Assembly: GCA_905178155.1 (NCBI GenBank)
Contig: CAJINV010000004.1
Location: 7,385,861 to 7,449,860, forward strand
DNA: 64,000 nucleotides
Direction: 5' to 3'
From: Amoebophrya sp. A120
Lineage: Eukaryota > Sar > Dinophyceae > Syndiniales > Amoebophryaceae
The notes beneath the pieces are model-generated. The model did not search any database. It was not told the origin of the DNA and saw only the letters and a program-made list of their open reading frames with translations. A program made the position numbers and the translations under genes. Shown here piece by piece: positions 33,758 through 54,903 of this stretch; position 1 is the first letter of the stretch; every line of letters begins with the position of its first letter.

Positions 33758-36700
33758 TTAATCGACCGAAATTCCTTGCTGCTTGCATTGTTGTTTGTAC
33801 TGCTCCAGCGACTTTTGCGCCATGTTTCTCGCCGAACCTTCGTCGTGGCCCTGCTGCCGATTATCGTATTTAAAAACGTCCCCACCGCAGAGCTGTAATG
33901 CAAATCTGCATGCTCAGAATGTTTCTCATGCCGAGCCCCATGAGAAGGATGGCCTAGTCGTGTTTTGGAATTTGTCATGCTCCAATCAGCAGGATATACT
34001 AGATCTGTGATGCTGCTGAGCTAGCTCCTCAAACAGCATTACACTACGAGTCTAAATTTGTCGTGCAAAACAGCCAAAACTTGTGGATTTGTCTAGCCGA
34101 TTTCCCATCTTGTCTCTGGGGTGGGGACGTTTTTACATAGGATACCGATAGCTCTCGACGTACTGCTGGTAGACGTGCGCGAACCACTGCCGCTTTTTAT
34201 CAGAATGAAAAATGCCCCCACCCCCGAACTTGAAAGCATTTGTATTGCAAACCTTTCCAAATGAAACATTCGCCCTCTTGCACCAATCAGCATCACAGGT
34301 TTCCAATCGTGAATGGCGAAAATTTGTATTGCAAAAGACCCCAGCAAGAGCGGCGCTTGTCATGCAAGCGATGCGATACACGCCTAGACTCTGTCTCTGC
34401 ATCAGAAAGATTCGTACTCCTTTCATGCATGACAAAAAGTTTTCATTTGGAAACTTCGCATCACAAATTTTTGCAATTTGAGGGGTGGGGGGCACTTTTC
34501 ACTGTAATACTTTTGCTCCACGCTGCCGTCGGCGCTGGGCGCCGACATGGGACTGGACGCCGCCTGGCGCTGCGGTGGGGACGAGTGGTGGTAGGAGCTC
34601 TGTTGGTGACCATGACTACTCCCGCCGCCGAAGGAGTCCAAAAAGGAGGCCCCCCCGCCCCCGTTGGTTCCGTTGCCGCTGGTTCCGCTGCCGCCCCAGA
34701 AACTGTCGCCAGACGAACTGCCCCCACCGTACCGGTCGGACCTCTGTCGCTTTAGGTCCGGGCCGTCGAGGTCTTGGAAGAAGAAGTCGGAGGACCGGTT
34801 ATCATTTGTAAAAACGTCTTCACCCCAGAGTCAAGACGGGGATTCTGCAACACAAACCTTAAAGTTTTGGGAGCCACGCATGACAAGTTGGAGGCTGTAG
34901 TATAATACAGTTTAGCAAGGGAAGCCGCATAACAAATCCATCTCCTTATCCTGTTCACAGCATTACAAGTTCCAAAACACGATGGCATTTGCCTCTCAAC
35001 ATGGGGATGCGCATTACAACTGCTCTTGTGCTTACAGATCTGCATGACAACTCTGGGGTGGGGATGTTTTTGCACAGGATACCGGTTGTTGCCGCTACTT
35101 CCGCCCTTGTAGCTGGATCCGCCCCCGTAGTGGCTGTCGTGATCCCCCCGGTGATGACCACCCCCGCCGGCAAAGTGGTCGCTGCCGCCCCGGCTGCCGC
35201 CAAAGGCCCCGAAGGCCCCGTCGCCGCCGAAGTGCCGCTCGTGGTAGGAGCCCTTGCTCATCCCGCCCCCAAAGTGGTGGTCGTCGCGGTCGTGGTGCTT
35301 CGAGCCGCCGCCCTTGTGGTGCATTCCGCTCTTCTTGCCCCCCTTGAAGGACGACCCCTTGTTCTGGGGCGCCCACTGCTCCCACCCCTTGGTGTTTGCC
35401 TTGCCGCCCTTCGGATTCGCCAGCCGCTCCGCGCGCTCGGGAAGGAAGGGCTGTTCGGGCGGTTGCTTGAACTTACGCTCCCCGAGCTCGTCGTCTGGGC
35501 CGATCTGAGAGGATTTTTGTGATGGACGGAATGATGTATTTTTCTTTTCTTCTGTCTGCAAGTTTAGTTTTGTTGCTGGGTAGTAGTTGCGCAAGATTTT
35601 TTACCTCTAGTGCTGCATGCCCTTATTTTACAAGAATTATCTAGACAGCGGTTATAGTGCATGTGCTGCTGCTGGTGCATGATGTGCTGACCATGATCTT
35701 CACACAATCAATATTCTTGTACCTTGACCCAGATTGGTGTTGACACTTGTGGCCTGCCATCTTCGGTTTGGAACAGCTTGAATACGATGGTGTCGCCCTT
35801 CTGCAACATGGCCTCCTGTGCCATCTTGCTGTGCATAAACACGTCTTTCCCTGATTTTTTTTGTTTTTACCATTTTTACAAAAGCTTTCTCATCTGGCCC
35901 GTCATTATTTTCCAGATTGAGATTCTTACTTCACAGATTTAAATCAATATCAAGCACGTGCTGAGAACAACGGTCGAAAATACTGTGTTCTTCAGATGAT
36001 CATGCTGTTGACCGTAATAAAGCATGACACAAAAACATCAAGTACCAAATTGTGTCCTTAAGTCTTCGTTGTGGACGAAGAGGTCGTTTTGCTTGGAATG
36101 GTTCGATATGAAATGCAAATATGTCTGGGTCTGGAAACTTGTAATGCTAAAAATGAATGGTAGACGCACTGCAATACGCAGTCACGCATGACAAATCTTG
36201 TGGCTGCCATGTCTTACGTACTTATTCCGCATGGCAAACTGCGTTTTTGCATGACAGGTAAGAGGGCCTTTTCGCGCCTATGCAACACAGATTCTCGAGT
36301 CATGCCAGACAAGCATGACAAACTTGCATTCTTCCAGACCCAGACATCTTTCCATTTGATATTCGACACGAAGCCCTCGTTGTCGCCAAATCTCAGCTGT
36401 TGACTGTCGTAAGGAAAAATCCCCCCTCCCCATATCGAAACGAAGTTTCTAATGCTGGATTTGCGTACACAAATCAGATCTGTCTTGCAGAAAGTGCTTG
36501 GCGGCATTTTCTGAGCCTGCTTGGGTATGCAGAAGGGTAGCAATTGCGCATGGCAGACAGGTTTGCAGTTGTCGAAAGCGCATGACAGACTTGCTCTGGA
36601 ATGCGTCAAATGGTTCCTATGATCCTATATGCAAGACAAAGATGATTTGTGGCCACAAATCAGCATCACAAATTTCCGTTTTGATATGGGTAGGGGGGAT

Positions 36701-39700
36701 TTTTCATTTTGATATTGACTGTCGTCCTTGTGGGCCGCTAGCACGTATATCGGGTCGCGGCCGGAAACCTGTAGAATTGAAGTATTGCAATCATGCATTA
36801 CAAATCTTTATCTATCTTCAGGTAGATCCGCATTACAAATTTTCTCTCTCATGCTGAGGAAATTTGTAATGCATTTACACGAGTGCGATACTTTAACTTT
36901 TGCAGTTCATATGAAAAATCGTTTGTTTATTTCCAGTGTTCAGTATGTTCTTTGCTTTTCTTTACGCTTAAAATAAATCTCTGTTTGCCACGACGGACTA
37001 CGCTTAGCCATGGTGACCGGTCGTGGGCTTCGCAAAATATTTATGGCGCAGAGACACCAAAACAAGTAGAACAATTTCGCATGCTAAAATAATCCGATTT
37101 GAAAAAACATGTCTTCTACAATATTACCGTTGGCTTCCCGTCTCTGCTTTCCAGCACGTGAAACGCGATGACGTCACCCTTGTCCAAGTTTGCCTTTTTG
37201 ATCTCCGCGGCGTACAGATAGGCGTCTTTACCGGGGTACTGGGAAGAAATCGGCTTTGACCGAACGAACCCGTGGTGCTTGCCTTCGTCCATTTCGTGGA
37301 TGTACCTGTTTTATTATATGAGGATTTTTCATGCATTACACCCGTGCGGCGTGTACGCGTTCGTGTAAGGCTAAGGTGCGATAATTCTACATCTACTAGG
37401 ATGCCTGCATATCTTCACTTATTCAAGTTCAGACTCTGACTCATATTGCAATTTGTAATTTCTGTGCCGGAAATAAGAAAAGTCATCCAACGACCACAAA
37501 CACGACAATGCCTATGTAGTTAGACCAATACCCGATGTAAATCTGGTAGTCGATTCCGTTGTTCCACTTGCCCTTGCCCTTCGCGTCCTTTCCTTTGAAC
37601 AACGGATTTCCGTCTTTGTCCTTCCCGACCACCAAGCCGCCCTTCCCCATTTTGCCGTCCTTCGTCATGAAGCCCTTGCCGCCCTTCATGCCCAACGCCG
37701 CCGCCAACGTGCCGCCGTCCTTCCGGGAGAGCGAGTCCTCGATGATGGCCTTGAAGATGGGGCCTTTGACGGACGGGTCGTGCGGGTTCGAGCGGTCCAC
37801 GTCAACCACAACAATGTCCGCGGTCACCAGTCCGCCACGGTCGTTGGTCTTCTTACCCTGTGTTGATTTTATTTGGATTTGCATGATTTGTGTGTCGCAT
37901 GAAAAATTTATATGTTCCTCAGCATGAGAAATGAAATTCCCAAATGCGGATCCGGATTTAACTTAAGCAGGGAATTTGTAATGCGTGAATGCGTCATAAG
38001 TACCTTGTCATTGTGCACGAAAATTTCGGTTTTTCCCGTGCCCGCAAGCGCTTCCCGGTCATCCGGGTCGACGAAGCTGTGCCCGGTCGGCGTGACGGTT
38101 TTTATCTTGCCCCAGACGCGGGGAAAGTGCGTCGGCGCTGGCTCATCGTCCATCGTTTTATGGAGAAAAAAAAGTTCATCACAGTCACTGGCTTGGAGGC
38201 TTTGCATTACAAATTTTTACAGCATCACTACAACTTTTCCTTGTATTGCAGAAACACTGACGGAAATCCCGTACGAAGTTCGGCTGTGATGCATCTTTAC
38301 GCATGACAGGCAATTTTTGTATTGCAAAAATGGCCATGAGTGATCGTGACGAACTTTTTTCTTTTGATAAGTTTGGCACATAATGTAAACCCGCTCCTGC
38401 TCCGTCTCGACAAACCTGGGGGGTGATAAAGATAAAAAAGAGTTGTCAGTTTGGCACTTAGCATCATGTCATGCGTTGGTAGGCCTTCGAAACAACATAC
38501 TGATGCTTCTGCTAAAAATGTGCTCCTCGAAACAGCAAGGCACGTAGTACAGAATCGGTGATGTGAGAAGAATGAAAGCAAGCATGTATAATCCCCAGCA
38601 TGTATAACAAACCAATAATATATGTACATTTCGTCCCGAATGGCGAAGCCCACCCACATTCCGGGCAACAGCCCAGACCTGCACAGCACTGGGTCGTCCA
38701 AAGTGCAAGTCCTTTCGTCCACGGTGACTATTGTCATGTCGTTTTCGCCAACGTTCGTAACCTGATTGTTTTTGTTTAACAAGAAGTGCATGAGAACATG
38801 TAGTAAGTAGTATAAATATGTATGATCGATGCTGCACCGCATCAGTACTAGAGGAAAATCGAGTATTGGCAGCAGAGCTAGAGGTTGCGTCAATACTTAG
38901 AGGAACCACGAACCGCATGCAGCTACTTGTGCTTGTGGTCCCCAAAACTATAGCCATGATGAAGAGTGTGTACTTTTAAAAATTTTAACTGCAAGAAGGA
39001 ACAAAAAACTAAATATGAATCTCTACCTTCCCAACGTGCATTTCCGGGTGCCACAATGGATCCAGTGCCGCGCCTTTTGCCAGCGGATTCCCGCTGAAGC
39101 TGTCTTCCTTACTGCCCTCCTTGTTCCCGCTGTGTTCCGGGTCCTCGCCCCCGCCGCCCGGTGCGCCCCCGCCCCAGATATCGCCATTGCCGGTGCCGCC
39201 GTTGCCGATGGAGGACGGGAGGATGGGTTCCCCCCCGTTGTCCCCTCCGGACGCCGAGGTCATGCACCGCGTGATTGGCGGCTTGTTCTGGGAAGTGGAT
39301 ACTGCGGAGAACGAGCTGGCAGCGGACGTCGCGGACACGGTGCGCTGCATTACAAATGGCGTAGTAGAAGAAGTCGTGGCTTCGAACTTGTTGGCTGTTG
39401 AATTATTCAGAGGACCACCAGTGTTGGTTGTCGTGCTCATGGTGCTGTTCGAATTCGTTCTGGGGAACTGCTTTTTTGCGTCTTCCGGGATCCGGTCGTC
39501 CTCTAGAAACGCCGGCGGCTCGTACCCCGGTTTTGCGTCCGCGGGGATCCGCGGGTCGTTCTCCGGGGCGGGTTTCGGGGGGGATGGTGGCGGCTTCAGG
39601 TGGTGAGATAGTGTTCTTTGCATCATTTGCGCTTGATCTTCAGCTTGATGTTGGTCGTTATTTGCTTGATTTTGATTTATTTGCTGCATCTTCTGCAATC

Positions 39701-40850
39701 GTTCTTGCGCGGCTTTGTTTTTCGCCGCCAGCAACTCTTGCTTCCTTTTTTGCTCTTGCAGTCTTTCGTGTGCGTCGCACGGGATTCGCGGATCCAGGAT
39801 CATCTCATTCTTCGGCTTTGACGCAGTCCTCTGCAACTGTTTCTGCTGCACGGAGGCCTGCTGTTTTGGCGAAAGCAGGCTGATCACTTCTGTGACAGGA
39901 GCTCGCGGACTAGGACTAGTATTGTTCATCTCGGCTGCTGTTCTTTGAAAATTGTTGTTCTGCTGGTGTTGTGGTGTATTGGGACCCAGATTATTGTCAA
40001 AAGCTCCACTTCCTTGGTTGTTATTTGTATTTCTCCTGGGATCGTCGGTGTTGCTGCTGGTGCTGTTACCGCAAGAAAAATCTGGATGCACCGGTTCCAT
40101 GGTGACATCCGCTAGATTTTCCGTTTGTAATGACCCGTGGTGGTCTCCGTCAATGGAGGGCGATTGATCCGAAGCAACCGTGCTGCGGCAGGACAGCTGC
40201 TGATTCGAGTCATTGCTTGGGGATGGTTTACTGCTAGAAGTCGCATTAGCTGTTCTACTACTCCCGGTTTCAGCTCCAACTTGTTGTACTGGTGCAGCTT
40301 CTGGAACGACGTCGATCCGCACCCAGACTGGGCCGGTCACCGTGGTCTTCGTTATTGGGCAGACGTCGAACGCGATCTCGCTGCCGGTCTTGAAAAACTG
40401 CTGCTGTTGCTGGCTAGAAGCTAGTACTTCACCATCTGCTGAAGACGCGCTGCATTTTGGCGTGCTCTGTTCCGCCTCCGGACAGTTGTAGAAGTTGAAC
40501 GTGGCCGCTTGCTGCGAAAAATCGACTAATTCCTCCTGTCCCGAACCGTCCAGGGCGAACGCCTTGATTTTCACGTCCTCCGCGTCGTTTTCGTCGGTTA
40601 AAATCTCGCCGATCCGTTCCGGAAATCGTAGGGGTTGATCGACGTTCATCTGGGTCATGATTTCTTCACTCGGGAGGAAGCACTTGTAGACCGCGGACAC
40701 CGCTCTTGTTTTTAACTCGCGGGACACTGCGACGATGTCCGCTGGGGAGAATTTTTCCTGGCCCGGCAAGTTCTGGAGCACTTCGCTCGTCTGGCGCAGC
40801 TGCACCGAGCCGTCCGGAAGGACGTCGCCGATCAGCATGGTGGTCGCCAT
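33758..40850 (-). CDS. Multi cold-shock-domain-like nucleic-acid-binding protein
   Basis: Probable RNA-binding protein with several cold-shock-like folds. Exons: about 40850-39027, 38764-38628, 38414-38370, 38158-38010, 37860-37530, 37308-37130, 36776-36715, 36404-36362, 36106-36052, 35850-35724, 35514-35082, 34799-34511, 34197-34145, 33861-33758. The N-terminus (MATTMLIGDVLPDGSVQLRQ) is followed by a Gln/Asn/Pro-rich arm. Cold-shock-like units: VWGKIKTVTPTGHSFVDPDD with EIFVHNDKV; HGFVRSKP with GKDAYLYAAEIKKANLDKGD and IAFHVLESRDGKPTV; GFVSNHSKQNDLFVHNEDL; GKDVFMHSKMAQEAMLQKGD with IVFKLFQTEDGRPQV. The tail is Gly/His-rich and ends QCKQQGISVD. Introners H1, D2, B4, F3, E1 and F2 split it. 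GT-AG introns separate the rest. That this is one gene is inferred from frame and domain continuity. Confidence 0.7.
33862..34144. mobile_element. Introner F2
   Basis: Family F. Exact direct repeats CCGAT at 33857-33861 and 34145-34149. It lies between the last two exons of the cold-shock gene. Confidence 0.9.
34198..34510. mobile_element. Introner E1
   Basis: Family E: ends GAAAAATGCCCCCACCCC / GGTGGGGGGCACTTTTCACT. Exact direct repeats CTTTT at 34193-34197 and 34511-34515. In the cold-shock gene. Confidence 0.9.
34800..35081. mobile_element. Introner F3
   Basis: Family F. Exact direct repeats CCGGT at 34795-34799 and 35082-35086. In the cold-shock gene. Confidence 0.9.
36107..36361. mobile_element. 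Introner B4
   Basis: Family B. Exact direct repeats TTCGA at 36102-36106 and 36362-36366. Excision joins NEGFVSN to HSKQNDLFVH in a cold-shock-like domain. Confidence 0.9.
36405..36714. mobile_element. Introner D2
   Basis: Family D. Exact direct repeats TTGAC at 36400-36404 and 36715-36719. Excision joins AAHKDDS to QQLRFGD in the cold-shock gene. Confidence 0.87.
38159..38369. mobile_element. Introner H1
   Basis: Family H: ends TATGGAGAAAAAAAAGTTCA / GAACTTTTTTCTTTTGATA. Flanks CGTTT (38154-38158) and AGTTT (38370-38374), 4 of 5. In the cold-shock gene. Confidence 0.85.
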
Positions 40851-43800
40851 TTTTGTGACGTCGCGTGAAGGTCGGAGTACTTGTACAGCTCCTACCGCCG
40901 ATCGGTGGTTCTGGAAATTGTTTTCTGGTTCTCCTCACCCCACTTTCCTTTCTCGAAAGATTTTTGTCGAAGATTCAACAGAGCTTGGTCTTCCCCGAGA
41001 TGGACCTCCTCTTCGTTCAGCACCGTACTGATGCTGCAGTAGTCACCGACCTACAGTAGACTTCTTGCGATTCGATTTCACAACTGAACCGCAATCAGAC
41101 TTCTTGCTACTTCTACCGAGGAGTAGATAACCACCTTGACCGGAAGACAGCAACACGACGGTCGATGTCTTGCTGGTGGGCGAATTCTATTTTCACAGAA
41201 TCGAGATTGAGACTTCTTCTGCGCCACGAGTTTTTCTTGTCGGAGGTGGTTCTTTGACATAGACTTTTCAATCGATGTTTCTTCCACGAACCGATAGGTG
41301 ATTTGTTTCATATACTGTCGAGATCTTAGCTTGTTCCAAACAGCTAAAAGAAAAAAGAAGGATCTTTATCTCTGAAGGAATTATCGGTCGTCGTGTATGG
41401 GTCGCTAGAATCCAATTATGTGATTCAAAAGATTAAGGTAGTCGTACTTGTTCAAATACTTAGTACGAGATGTCTACAAACGAAAAACTTTTTTCTTCGT
41501 GCCGAGTTAGAGCGAAGGTAAAGCAGTGATTGCTTTAGCCTCTCAATAAATAGATTTACGAAGCCAGGGCAAATGAGTTTAAAACAGATGAAGAGGCGGG
41601 AACAAAAGACAAAGAGCTATTTATTTTGGTTCCTTTGGTAATATCGACAAATAACGAACTAGTGCAATAGAGACGAAAATCTTAGCAGATAGTCCGACTG
41701 TCTGAGTTAGACGCTTGTTTACATTTACTAGTAGAAACTGAATAAATCATGAAAGCGAATACAAAATGAGAAAGCCGGTCAGCATAAAGCGTCTGGCCTT
41801 CTTAGTTCTGAATCCTTACACAAATCTGTCATTTCCCTGAAGAAGGTTTTAAGAAAGGCGTGTGAAGAAGATTTTCTTTTTCAAGAATCTAAAGTGTCAT
41901 CAAAATAAACTCGACTCAGAGGAACCTCAATTTTACAGATTTTCAGATTTGTTGTGACATCAGGACTTGGACAAAAGCGCAGATTTTTGCATCACCAGGG
42001 CATTTGAACCACAGATTTTATCACGAGCGCCGTAGAATTTTTTTACGTTTGACATTTTCGGTTTACAGAGGGAGCCGCGACATTTGTGGTAGTTTTACAG
42101 AGGGAAGCTAACACATGATGACACGTACACCAGCTGCAATTGGGCGAAGGCGCAGCAAAGATTTTGATTGTTTTTACGTGATGCCCTGAGCAAGTCCTGG
42201 ACCGCGCGGGTGTGGTACGATGAAGTAAAAATGCGCCGATATTTTCATACACTACAGATTTTTTTTCCGATCAGTCCTCGTACCGAAGTTGCGATTGCAA
42301 CTGGAGCAAAGAGACAATGAAAGATGCCTGCCCTTCACGAGAGTTGTGGTCAGCAAAAAGACAGTTGGGCGGCGCGCTAGTACAATTTCATTGCTAGTAC
42401 ACTTCCAATTTCGGCGCGGGGCAGCTAGGTGGAAACACGCTTTGATTGATGAGCAGCTATGAGGAAGGAGCTACCACCTATATAAGCGTGTTCCTGCCAA
42501 GATCTCCATTTTGCGAGAACCACTGATTTTGCGAACTTAGTTCAGGCTACGGATACGCGCGCACGGTAAACCGTCAATCACAGGGACAGGAGTCGTGTGC
42601 CTCAAATACAATGAATTCGCTTTGCTAGTGAAGAGAAGTACGGTTACCCGATTGGTGTCATAGTAGTGCTGTATCAATCTTCAGAGGTTTACGTTTAAAT
42701 TTAGTTCAGGGGAACGAGATGTTGAAAGATTATACATTATTTTTACTAGGGTGGGAGTAAACATTTACGGAAGCAAGTAGATTTGCATCTGGCATTTGAA
42801 TCATTTTTCAAAAACAAACCCGATTCTTGCATCTCGACTGATTTCGACATTTATTATTTTCGAGGATCCATTCGACTGTGACTTTTTCGACACAAAATTT
42901 CGCTTTCGACAATTTTCCGACACATTTCCGACAATTTTCATCGACCTCGATCATTCACACAAATTTCCTTTGACACCACGTAAGTACTTCTCTTGTCTGC
43001 TGGTAGTTCTTTCACTGACACTTTCATTTTTTGTTCGACAGGGAGAGGCAACACACATTGAGATTCCGTTCATCTTCGAGTTGACTCGACAATGAATTTA
43101 TTCAACAACATTTTTTTAGGTCGACTGCGAACAGATTTTGCGAAATTCACTGAGAGGAAGTGCGAGCCTTATTTGATGTTCCGCTCACGCACAACTCCCG
43201 GTGGCGCTGGACGGAGGACAAGCGCTGACCAGCTTGCACTGCCAGTTGTTTACTATATCTGCTTTATTTTGAAAACTTTACTCTATTCGTCTGTTTCACA
43301 CCACAATACATCCTGTGCTGCAGTTTTTATCCACGCAACCGCCCACAACCGTGGACTTTGAATACTAGGTCTGAAACTGTGAATTGCATCTGAGAAGTAT
43401 CGACTACTCTGCAGCCACGCAAGAGTTGTAGTACCTGCTCTACTACGCGGCGCAGGTAGTGAACCACATTGTCTGAGTTTTATACTGTTATCGTTAGATT
43501 TGAGGCTAAAGGTATCATAGATTCTGTCTGAGTTTGAAGTTTAGTATAAAGCTAAAAGTAGTGTTCTATTATAGGTCTGTTTGGTCTGATTACTGTCTGG
43601 TTGTAAAACTGATTGTTGCTCTGATGTTAAGGTTTATTTGTCTGCTCGTCTCTTCACGATGATAAGGTTTTGTCTGTGTCTGTACTGTTGCTGTCACGCT
43701 ATAGCGATGAAACTCGTCTGATTCAATCTGTCCAGTATGTCTGAATTGATGTCCGACTAAATTCTCATAAGGTCGTCGTGCAAATAACGTACATTCGGAG

Positions 43801-44177
43801 CACTGTGAGGACATCCTACTTGCAGCGCCATTGAAACATAGAAAATCAGCGGTTCGTCTCAAGCTGCTGTTGCTGTGCGTACTTTTCATTTTCGAATTCT
43901 AAGAGCGTCCGTCAGGGCAACTCGCTCCTGTTACATGATAACTACTAGCTAGGAATCCACCACAAATTCTGTTTCTGATTCATAAACACTTTCTGTTTCT
44001 GTCTGCGTCTGTTCAGGATAATTTTGATTCATACTCTGCTTTTGCTATAATTCTTGAATACTGATTCTACTTTCTGATATTAAGTGTTCCGTACAAGTTG
44101 TACTCTTTGCGAAGATTTTTGCGTTCTTTTCAACCAAGTACTACTAGTTTGGTTTTCTTTACCACGTGCAGCTCTAC
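40851..44177. other. Long intergenic stretch, no gene seen
   Basis: About 3.3 kb without a credible ORF or introner. The part from 43400 to 44060 is rich in GTCTG/TCTGA words, a low-complexity run. The part from 42780 to 43100 has many TTCGACA/TTTCGAC words. It presumably contains the 5' flank of the cold-shock gene and the 3' flank of the NDK-AK gene. Confidence 0.5.
43400..44060. repeat. TCTG-rich low-complexity tract
   Basis: Scattered GTCTG, TCTGA and TCTGTTT words recur without a fixed period. No coding frame fits them. Confidence 0.55.
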
Positions 44178-54192
<10,015 letters not shown>

Positions 54193-54903
54193 CTTATTCT
54201 GTAATTATAATAAGCTGTAGTCCTATTCCCCTCGTCGTGGTGTCGTCCGTCGTCCCTGGTACACAAAAAAAAATTTCGACCTGTGGTGGTCACGAGCAAG
54301 ATTATATGGCAATCAAAATTTATGCAGCAATCAAATTTCACCAGTCCTCTGGTCGTGTTCCGGCTCACAATTCCAGAAATTTAGAAGAACAAAAAACATC
54401 CCCTCAACGACATGCAGCTGGTAGAACAAAGATGTTGTACTGACGTAGTGCGACGATGTGCTCATACGTAAAGGTAGAAAGGTTCAAATCGACCCTGCTT
54501 ACAGTTGTCCCGCTCAGCATCGCTCTCCAAAACGCTATATATCTCTCACAACGACAGTCCTTGCTAGAGCGAGGAAGAAGAACATTATTGAAAAGCGTCA
54601 TCCTTCTCCTGAGACAGGTGCACCAGCTGGCCCTGAAGACACCACAAAATCGTGCTAGAAATCTTGTACAGAACTCATAAGCAAGCTAGGGGAACGCCCT
54701 GCATTTTGTGCTCTTTGTTCAAAGAAAATTCCGGTACCTACTGTCGAAGATGTCGTGACATTCATAAATCAGTCGTGCAAACGTCGTGCCAGGACGAGAG
54801 CTACACATTCATTTGTCTGTGAAATGTGATTGGTTCGTTTCATGTTGTCCATGACTAGTACGTGGACAAAATCTTATATCGAAATCTTCCCTCCTAGTAA
54901 TCA
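54193..54903. other. Spacer between NDK-AK and nucleotidyltransferase-HAD-kinase genes
   Basis: No supported gene. On the plus strand around 54695-54830 a short frame carries a CILCSLF...YCRRCRD pair of CxxC motifs (possible zinc ribbon). It lacks an upstream coding region and may be chance or a transposon remnant. Confidence 0.4.

Noticed and set aside
54478-54495. GGTTCAAATC word resembling a tRNA T-loop
   Set aside because: No complementary T-stem and no D- or anticodon arm nearby.
54660-54830. Short plus-strand frame with two CxxC motifs
   Set aside because: No upstream coding context and a second frame equally open; too short to call a zinc ribbon or transposase remnant.
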